Below the pieces are notes generated by a model. The model worked only from the letters and a program-made list of their open reading frames with translations. It made no database searches and was not told the origin of the DNA. Shown piece after piece: positions 54,219 through 64,000 of a DNA stretch of 64,000 nucleotides (the first letter of the stretch is position 1; every line of letters begins with the position of its first letter). Origin of the DNA: Physella acuta (lineage: Eukaryota; Mollusca; Gastropoda; Physidae); contig NW_026732268.1 in the NCBI RefSeq assembly GCF_028476545.1, positions 521,501-585,500 of the forward strand. The letters are read 5' to 3'. The translations under genes and the position numbers were made by a program.

Positions 54219-57200
54219 GTAAGTCTCTCTTAACCCAGCACTTTCAATATTTGACTAGTGAGTCCCACCTTAACCCAACAATGTTTGACTAGTGAGTCCC
54301 ACCTTAACCCAACACATACAATGTTTGACTAGTGAGTCCCACCTTAACCCAACACATACAATGTTTGGCTAGTGAGTCCCACTTAACCCAACAATGTTTG
54401 ACTAGTGAGTCCCACTTAACCCAACAATATTTGACTAGTGAGTCCCACCTTAACCCAACAATGTTTGGCTAGTGAGTCCCACTTAACCCAACAATGTTTG
54501 ACTAGTGAGTCCCACTTAACCCAACAATATTTGACTAGTGAGTCACACCTTAACCCAACAATATTTGACTAGTGAGTCCCACCTTAACCCAACAATATTT
54601 GACTAGTGAGTCCCACCTTAACCCAACAATATTTGACTAGTGAGTCCCACCTTAACCCAACACATACAATGTTTGACTAGTGAGTCACACCTTAACCCAA
54701 CAATATTTGACTAGTGAGTCCCACTTAACCCAACAATATTTGACTAGTGAGTCCCACCTTAACCCAACACATACAATGTTTGACTAGTGAGTCCCACTTA
54801 ACCCAACAATGTTTGACTAGTGAGTCCCACTTAACCCAACAATATTTGACTAGTGAGTCCCACCTTAACCCAACAATATTTGACTAGTGAGTCCCACTTA
54901 ACCCAACAATATTTGACTAGTGAGTCCCACCTTAACCCAACACATACAATGTTTGACTAGTGAGTCCCACTTAACCCAACAATATTTGACTAGTGAGTCC
55001 CACCTTAACCCAACAATGTTTGACTAGTGAGTCCCACTTAACCCAACAATATTTGACTAGTGAGTCCCACCTTAACCCAACAATATTTGACTAGTGAGTC
55101 CCACCTTAACCCAACAATGTTTGACTAGTGAGTCCCACCTTAACCCAACAATATTTGACTAGTGAGTCCCACCTTAACCCAACAATGTTTGACTAGTGAG
55201 TCCCACCTTAACCCAACAATGTTTGACTAGTGAGTCACACCTTAACCCAACACATACAATGTTTGACTAGTGAGTCACACCTTAACCCAACAATATTTGA
55301 CTAGTGAGTCCCACTTAACCCAACAATATTTGACTAGTGAGTCCCACCTTAACCCAACACATACAATGTTTGACTAGTGAGTCCCACCTTAACCCAACAA
55401 TGTTTGACTAGTGAGTCACACCTTAACCCAACAATATTTGACTAGTGAGTCCCACTTAACCCAACAATATTTGACTAGTGAGTCCCACCTTAACCCAACA
55501 CATACAATGTTTGACTAGTGAGTCCCACCTTAACCCAACAATATTTGACTAGTGAGTCCCACCTTAACCCAACACATACAATGTTTGACTAGTGAGTCCC
55601 ACCTTAACCCAACAATGTTTGACTAGTGAGTCCCACCTTAACCCAACAATGTTTGACTAGTGAGTCCCACCTTAACCCAACAATGTTTGACTAGTGAGTC
55701 ACACCTTAACCCAACAATGTTTGACTAGTGAGTCACACCTTAACCCAACACATACAATGTTTTACTAGTGAGTCCCACCTTAACCCAACACATACAATGT
55801 TTGACTAGTGAGTCCCACCTTAACCCAACAATGTTTGACTAGTGAGTCCCACCTTAACCCAACACATACAATGTTTGACTAGTGAGTCCCACCTTAACCC
55901 AACACATACAATGTTTGACTAGTGAGTCACACCTTAACCCAACAATATTTGACTAGTGAGTCCCACCTTAACCCAACACATACAATGTTTGACTAGTGAG
56001 TCCCACCTTAACCCAACAATGTTTGACTAGTGAGTCCCACCTTAACCCAACAATGTTTGACTAGTGAGTCCCACCTTAACCCAACAATGTTTGACTAGTG
56101 AGTCACACCTTAACCCAACAATGTTTGACTAGTGAGTCCCACCTTAACCCAACAATGTTTGACTAGTGAGTCCCACCTTAACCCAACAATGTTTGACTAG
56201 TGAGTCACACCTTAACCCAACAATGTTTGACTAGTGAGTCCCACCTTAACCCAACAATGTTTGACTAGTGAGTCCCACCTTAACCCAACACATACAATGT
56301 TTGACTAGTGAGTCCCACTTAACCCAACAATGTTTGACTAGTGAGTCCCACCTTAACCCAACACATACAATGTTTGACTAGTGAGTCCCACTTAACCCAA
56401 CAATGTTTGACTAGTGAGTCCCACCTTAACCCAACACATACAATATTTGACTAGTGAGTCACACCTTAACCCAACAATGTTTGACTAGTGAGTCCCACCT
56501 TAACCCAACAATGTTTGACTAGTGAGTCCCACCTTAACCCAACACATACAATGTTTGACTAGTGAGTCCCACTTAACCCAACACATACAATGTTTGACTA
56601 GTGAGTCCCACCTTAACCCAACAATGTTTGACTAGTGAGTCCCACCTTAACCCAACAATGTTTGACTAGTGAGTCCCACCTTAACCCAACACATACAATA
56701 TTTGACTAGTGAGTCCCACTTAACCCAACACATACAATATTTGACTAGTGAGTCCCACCTTAACCCAACACATACAATATTTGACTAGTGAGTCCCACCT
56801 TAACCCAACACATACAATATTTGACTAGTGAGTCCCACCTTAACCCAACACATACAATGTTTGACTAGTGAGTCCCACCTTAACCCAACAATATTTGACT
56901 AGTGTGTCCCACCTTAACCCAACAATATTTGACTAGTGAGTCCCACCTTAACCCAACAATGTTTGACTAGTGAGTCCCACCTTAACCCAACACATACAAT
57001 GTTTGACTAGTGAGTCCCACCTTAACCCAACAATATTTGACTAGTGAGTCCCACCTTAACCCAACAATGTTTGACTAGTGAGTCCCACCTTAACCCAACA
57101 CATACAATATTTGACTAGTGAGTCCCACCTTAACCCAACACATACAATGTTTGACTAGTGAGTCCCACCTTAACCCAACACATACAATGTTTGACTAGTG

Positions 57201-60200
57201 AGTCCCACCTTAACCCAACACATACAATATTTGACTAGTGAGTCCCACCTTAACCCAACACATACAATATTTGACTAGTGAGTCCCACCTTAACCCAACA
57301 ATGTTTGACTAGTGAGTCCCACCTTAACCCAACAATATTTGACTAGTGAGTCACACCTTAACCCAACAATGTTTGACTAGTGAGTCCCACCTTAACCCAA
57401 CAATATTTGACTAGTGAGTCCCACCTTAACCCAACACATACAATGTTTGACTAGTGAGTCCCACCTTAACCCAACAATATTTGACTAGTGAGTCCCACCT
57501 TAACCCAACACATACAATGTTTGACTAGTGAGTCCCACCTTAACCCAACAATGTTTGACTAGTGAGTCCCACCTTAACCCAACAATGTTTGGCTAGTGAG
57601 TCCCACCTTAACTCAACAATGTTTGACTAGTGAGTCCCACCTTAACCCAACAATATTTGACTAGTGAGTCCCACCTTAACCCAACAATATTTGACTAGTG
57701 AGTCCCACCTTAACCCAACAATATTTGACTAGTGAGTCCCACCTTAACCCAACAATGTTTGACTAGTGAGTCCCACCTTAACCCAACAATATTTGACTAG
57801 TGAGTCACACCTTAACCCAACAATGTTTGGCTAGTGAGTCCCACTTAACCCAACAATATTTGACTAGTGAGTCCCACCTTAACCCAACACATACAATGTT
57901 TTACTAGTGAGTCCCACCTTAACCCAACAATGTTTGACTAGTGAGTCCCACCTTAACCCAACACATACAATGTTTGACTAGTGAGTCCCACCTTAACCCA
58001 ACACATACAATGTTTTACTAGTGAGTCCCACCTTAACCCAACACATACAATGTTTGACTAGTGAGTCCCACCTTAACCCAACACATACAATGTTTGACTA
58101 GTGAGTCCCACCTTAACCCAACAATGTTTGACTAGTGAGTCCCACCTTAACCCAACACATACAATGTTTGACTAGTGAGTCCCACCTTAACCCAACACAT
58201 ACAATGTTTTACTAGTGAGTCCCACCTTAACCCAACAATATTTGACTAGTGAGTCCCACCTTAACCCAACACATACAATGTTTGACTAGTGAGTCCCACC
58301 TTAACCCAACACATACAATGTTTGACTAGTGAGTCCCACCTTAACCCAACACATACAATGTTTGACTAGTGAGTCCCACTTAACCCAACAATATTTGACT
58401 AGTGAGTCCCACCTTAACCCAACAATGTTTGACTAGTGAGTCCCACCTTAACCCAACACATACAATGTTTGACTAGTGAGTCACACCTTAACCCAACAAT
58501 GTTTGACTAGTGAGTCCCACCTTAACCCAACAATATTTGACTAGTGAGTCCCACCTTAACCCAACACATACAATGTTTGACTAGTGAGTCACACCTTAAC
58601 CCAACAATGTTTGACTAGTGAGTCCCACCTTAACCCAACAATATTTGACTAGTGAGTCCCACCTTAACCCAACAATATTTGACTAGTGAGTCCCACCTTA
58701 ACCCAACACATACAATGTTTGACTAGTGAGTCACACCTTAACCCAACAATGTTTGACTAGTGAGTCCCACCTTAACCCAACAATGTTTGGCTAGTGAGTC
58801 CCACCTTAACCCAACACATACAATATTTGACTAGTGTGTCCCACCTTAACCCAACACATACAATGTTTGACTAGTGAGTCCCACCTTAACCCAACACTTT
58901 CAATATTTGACTAGTGTGTCCCACCTTAACCCAACACATACAATGTTTGACTAGTGAGTCCCACCTTAACCCAACACATACAATATTTGACTAGTGTGTC
59001 CCACCTTAACCCAACACATACAATGTTTGACTAGTGAGTCCCACCTTAACCCAACACTTTCAATATTTGACTAGTGTGTCCCACCTTAACCCAACACATA
59101 CAATGTTTGACTAGTGAGTCCCACCTTAACCCAACACTTTCAATATTTGACTAGTGTGTCCCACCTTAACCCAACACATACAATGTTTGACTAGTGAGTC
59201 CCACCTTAACCCAACACTTTCAATATTTGACTAGTGAGTCCCACCTTAACCCAACAATGTTTGACTAGTGAGTCCCACCTTAACCCAACACTTTCAATAT
59301 TTGACTAGTGTGTCCCACCTTAACCCAACACATACAATATTTGACTAGTGAGTCCCACTTAACCCAACAATATTTGACTAGTGAGTCCCACCTTAACCCA
59401 ACACATACAATGTTTGACTAGTGAGTCACACCTTAACCCAACAATGTTTGACTAGTGAGTCCCACCTTAACCCAACAATGTTTGACTAGTGAGTCCCACC
59501 TTAACCCAACAATATTTGACTAGTGAGTCCCACCTTAACCCAACACATACAATGTTTGACTAGTGAGTCACACCTTAACCCAACAATGTTTGACTAGTGT
59601 GTCCCACCTTAACCCAACAATGTTTGACTAGTGAGTCCCACCTTAACCCAACAATGTTTGACTAGTGAGTCACACCTTAACCCAACAATGTTTGACTAGT
59701 GAGTCCCACCTTAACCCAACAATATTTGACTAGTGAGTCCCACCTTAACCCAACAATGTTTGACTAGTGAGTCCCACCTTAACCCAACAATATTTGACTA
59801 GTGAGTCCCACCTTAACCCAACAATATTTGACTAGTGAGTCCCACCTTAACCCAACACATACAATGTTTGACTAGTGAGTCACACCTTAACCCAACAATG
59901 TTTGACTAGTGTGTCCCACCTTAACCCAACAATGTTTGACTAGTGAGTCCCACCTTAACCCAACAATGTTTGACTAGTGTGTCCCACCTTAACCCAACAA
60001 TGTTTGACTAGTGAGTCCCACCTTAACCCAACAATGTTTGACTAGTGAGTCCCACCTTAACCCAACAATGTTTGACTAGTGAGTCCCACCTTAACCCAAC
60101 AATATTTGACTAGTGAGTCCCACCTTAACCCAACAATGTTTGACTAGTGAGTCCCACCTTAACCCAACAATGTTTGACTAGTGAGTCCCACTTAACCCAA

Positions 60201-63200
60201 CAATGTTTGACTAGTGAGTCACACCTTAACCCAACAATGTTTGACTAGTGAGTCCCACCTTAACCCAACAATGTTTGACTAGTGAGTCCCACCTTAACCC
60301 AACAATATTTGACTAGTGAGTCCCACCTTAACCCAACACATACAATGTTTGACTAGTGAGTCCCACCTTAACCCAACAATGTTTGACTAGTGAGTCCCAC
60401 CTTAACCCAACAATATTTGACTAGTGAGTCCCACCTTAACCCAACACATACAATGTTTGACTAGTGAGTCCCACCTTAACCCAACACATACAATGTTTGA
60501 CTAGTGAGTCCCACCTTAACCCAACACATACAATGTTTGGCTAGTGAGTCCCACTTAACCCAACAATGTTTGACTAGTGAGTCACACCTTAACCCAACAA
60601 TGTTTGACTAGTGAGTCCCACCTTAACCCAACACATACAATATTTGACTAGTGAGTCCCACCTTAACCCAACACATACAATGTTTGACTAGTGTGTCCCA
60701 CCTTAACCCAACAATGTTTGACTAGTGAGTCCCACCTTAACCCAACAATATTTGACTAGTGAGTCCCACCTTAACCCAACAATATTTGACTAGTGAGTCC
60801 CACCTTAACCCAACAATGTTTGACTTGTGAGTCCCACCTTAACCCAACAATGTTTGACTAGTGAGTCCCACTTAACCCAACAATATTTGACTAGTGAGTC
60901 CCACCTTAACCCAACAATGTTTGACTAGTGAGTCCCACTTAACCCAACAATATTTGACTAGTGAGTCCCACCTTAACCCAACACATACAATGTTTGACTA
61001 GTGAGTCCCACTTAACCCAACAATGTTTGACTAGTGAGTCCCACCTTAACCCAACAATATTTGACTAGTGAGTCCCACCTTAACCCAACAATGTTTGGCT
61101 AGTGAGTCCCACCTTAACCCAACAATGTTTGACTAGTGAGTCCCACCTTAACCCAACACATACAATGTTTGACTAGTGAGTCCCACTTAACCCAACAATA
61201 TTTGGCTAGTGAGTCACACCTTAACCCAACACATACAATGTTTGACTAGTGTGTCCCACCTTAACCCAACAATGTTTGACTAGTGAGTCCCACCTTAACC
61301 CAACAATGTTTGACTAGTGAGTCCCACCTTAACCCAACAATGTTTGACTAGTGAGTCCCACCTTAACCCAACAATGTTTGACTAGTGAGTCCCACCTTAA
61401 CCCAACACATACAATGTTTGACTAGTGAGTCCCACTTAACCCAACAATGTCTGGCTAGTGAGTCCCACTTAACCCAACAATATTTGACTAGTGAGTCCCA
61501 CCTTAACCCAACAATGTTTGACTAGTGAGTCCCACCTTAACCCAACAATGTTTGGCTAGTGAGTCCCACCTTAACCCAGCACTTTCAATATTTGACTAGT
61601 GTGTCCCACCTTAACCCAACACATACAATGTTTTACTAGTGAGTCCCACCTTAACCCAACAATGTTTGACTAGTGAGTCCCACCTTAACCCAACAATGTT
61701 TGACTAGTGAGTCCCACCTTAACCCAACACATACAATGTTTGACTAGTGAGTCCCACCTTAACCCAACACATACAATGTTTGACTAGTGAGTCCCACCTT
61801 AACCCAACACATACAATGTTTTACTAGTGAGTCCCACCTTAACCCAACAATGTTTGACTAGTGAGTCCCACCTTAACCCAACACATACAATGTTTGACTA
61901 GTGAGTCCCACCTTAACCCAACAATATTTGACTAGTGAGTCCCACCTTAACTCAACAATGTTTGACTAGTGAGTCCCACCTTAACCCAACAATATTTGAC
62001 TAGTGAGTCCCACCTTAACCCAACAATGTTTGACTAGTGAGTCACACCTTAACCCAACAATGTTTGACTAGTGAGTCCCACCTTAACCCAACAATGTTTG
62101 ACTAGTGAGTCCCACCTTAACCCAACAATGTTTGACTAGTGAGTCCCACCTTAACCCAACACATACAATGTTTGACTAGTGAGTCCCACCTTAACCCAAC
62201 AATGTTTGACTAGTGAGTCCCACCTTAACCCAACAATGTTTGACTAGTGAGTCCCACCTTAACCCAACACATACAATATTTGGCTAGTGAGTCCCACCTT
62301 AACCCAACACATACAATGTTTGACTAGTGAGTCCCACCTTAACCCAACATATACAATGTTTTACTAGTGAGTCCCACCTTAACCCAACACATACAATGTT
62401 TTACTAGTGAGTCCCACCTTAACCCAACACATACAATGTTTGACTAGTGAGTCACACCTTAACCCAACAATATTTGACTAGTGAGTCCCACCTTAACCCA
62501 ACAATATTTGACTAGTGAGTCCCACCTTAACCCAACAATATTTGACTAGTGAGTCCCACCTTAACCCAACACATACAATATTTGACTAGTGAGTCCCACC
62601 TTAACCCAACAATGTTTGACTAGTGAGTCCCACCTTAACCCAACACATACAATGTTTGACTAGTGAGTCCCACCTTAACCCAACAATGTTTGACTAGTGA
62701 GTCCCACCTTAACCCAACAATATTTGACTAGTGAGTCCCACCTTAACCCAACAATGTTTGACTAGTGAGTCCCACCTTAACCCAACAATATTTGACTAGT
62801 GAGTCCCACTTAACCCAACAATGTTTGACTAGTGAGTCCCACCTTAACCCAACAATATTTGACTAGTGAGTCCCACCTTAACCCAACACATACAATGTTT
62901 GACTAGTGAGTCCCACCTTAACCCAACAATATTTGACTAGTGAGTCCCACCTTAACCCAACACATACAATGTTTGACTAGTGAGTCCCACCTTAACCCAA
63001 CACATACAATGTTTGACTAGTGAGTCCCACCTTAACCCAACAATATTTGACTAGTGAGTCCCACCTTAACCCAACACATACAATGTTTGACTAGTGAGTC
63101 CCACCTTAACCCAACACATACAATGTTTGACTAGTGAGTCCCACCTTAACCCAACACATACAATGTTTGACTAGTGAGTCCCACCTTAACCCAACACATA

Positions 63201-64000
63201 CAATATTTGACTAGTGAGTCCCACCTTAACCCAACACATACAATGTTTGACTAGTGAGTCCCACCTTAACCCAACACATACAATGTTTGACTAGTGAGTC
63301 CCACCTTAACCAAACACATACAATGTTTGACTAGTGAGTCCCACCTTAACCCAACAATGTTTGACTAGTGAGTCACACCTTAACCCAACAATATTTGACT
63401 AGTGAGTCCCACCTTAACCCAACAATATTTGACTAGTGAGTCCCACCTTAACCCAACAATATTTGACTAGTGAGTCCCACCTTAACCCAACACATACAAT
63501 GTTTGACTAGTGAGTCCCACCTTAACCCAACAATATTTGACTAGTGAGTCCCACCTTAACCCAACAATGTTTGACTAGTGAGTCCCACCTTAACCCAACA
63601 ATGTTTGACTAGTGAGTCCCACCTTAACCCAACAATGTTTGACTAGTGAGTCCCACCTTAACCCAACAATATTTGACTAGTGAGTCCCACCTTAACCCAA
63701 CAATGTTTGACTAGTGAGTCCCACCTTAACCCAACACATACAATGTTTGACTAGTGAGTCCCACTTAACCCAACAATGTTTGACTAGTGAGTCCCACTTA
63801 ACCCAACAATATTTGACTAGTGAGTCCCACCTTAACCCAACAATGTTTGACTAGTGAGTCCCACCTTAACCCAACAATGTTTGACTAGTGAGTCCCACCT
63901 TAACCCAACACATACAATGTTTGACTAGTGAGTCCCACCTTAACCCAACAATATTTGACTAGTGAGTCCCACCTTAACCCAACAATATTTGACTAGTGAG
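54219..64000. repeat. Donor-derived minisatellite, 33/42 bp unit, right-edge array
   Basis: About 260 copies of CTAGTGAGTCCCACCTTAAC plus CCAACAATGTTTGA (33 bp), or with ACACATACAATGTTTGA (42 bp), and a 31-32 bp form lacking CC. The first unit is the exon 5 donor region: CTGTAAGTCTC-TCTTAACCC then AGCACTTTCAATATTTGA. Nearly every unit keeps GTGAGT, a strong 5' splice site match. It runs off the right edge. Near 58880-59240 an 84 bp dimer with CACTTTCAATATTTG forms a higher-order repeat. Confidence 0.97.

Overview
This window is a repeat-choked piece of a metazoan nuclear genome. The introns, the tRNA-derived SINE, the hAT-type MITEs and the Ty3/Gypsy debris all say animal. A mollusc, perhaps a heterobranch snail, is my best guess from the general look of the interspersed repeats, but that is weak inference. 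By rough addition of array spans, about two thirds of the 64 kb is minisatellite DNA. Most long open frames in it are translated repeats, not genes.

Two genes can be read, both on the + strand. (1) The 3' half of a polycystin-1 (PKD1-like) gene spans 7880-39545. I count 22 exons, about 4.0 kb coding and about 1,340 residues, ending at a stop codon. In order they encode the end of a GAIN domain, a GPS autoproteolysis motif, TM1, a PLAT/LH2 domain, TM2-3, a long cytoplasmic loop, TM4-6, the extracellular polycystin domain, the channel-like TM segments and a C-terminal coiled coil. Splice phases agree at every junction as modelled. The N-terminal exons (PKD, REJ and so on) would lie left of the window. 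(2) The 5' part of an unidentified coiled-coil protein gene starts at 48976. Five exons are seen to 54218, and the gene continues beyond a 9.8 kb array that runs off the right edge.

Layout: 1-7762 minisatellite (about 20/23 bp unit); 7880-39545 PKD1-like exons, nearly every intron filled by its own private minisatellite; 39546-41620 3' UTR and AT-rich DNA; 41628-45465 interspersed repeat plus decayed Ty3/Gypsy LTR sequence in inverted arrangement, holding a younger solo LTR; 45470-48970 non-genic DNA with a SINE that carries two nested MITEs; 48976-54218 exons of gene 2 with large intronic arrays; 54219-64000 a donor-like minisatellite.

The most striking feature is that many of the arrays are built from the exon/intron junction beside them. 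The repeat unit contains the last exon bases plus the 5' splice site, or the 3' splice site plus the first exon bases, so real splice sites sit at the end of tens to hundreds of near-identical decoys. This is seen clearly at about ten junctions, in both genes, with unrelated unit sequences. It suggests a local process that repeatedly seeds tandem amplification at splice junctions.
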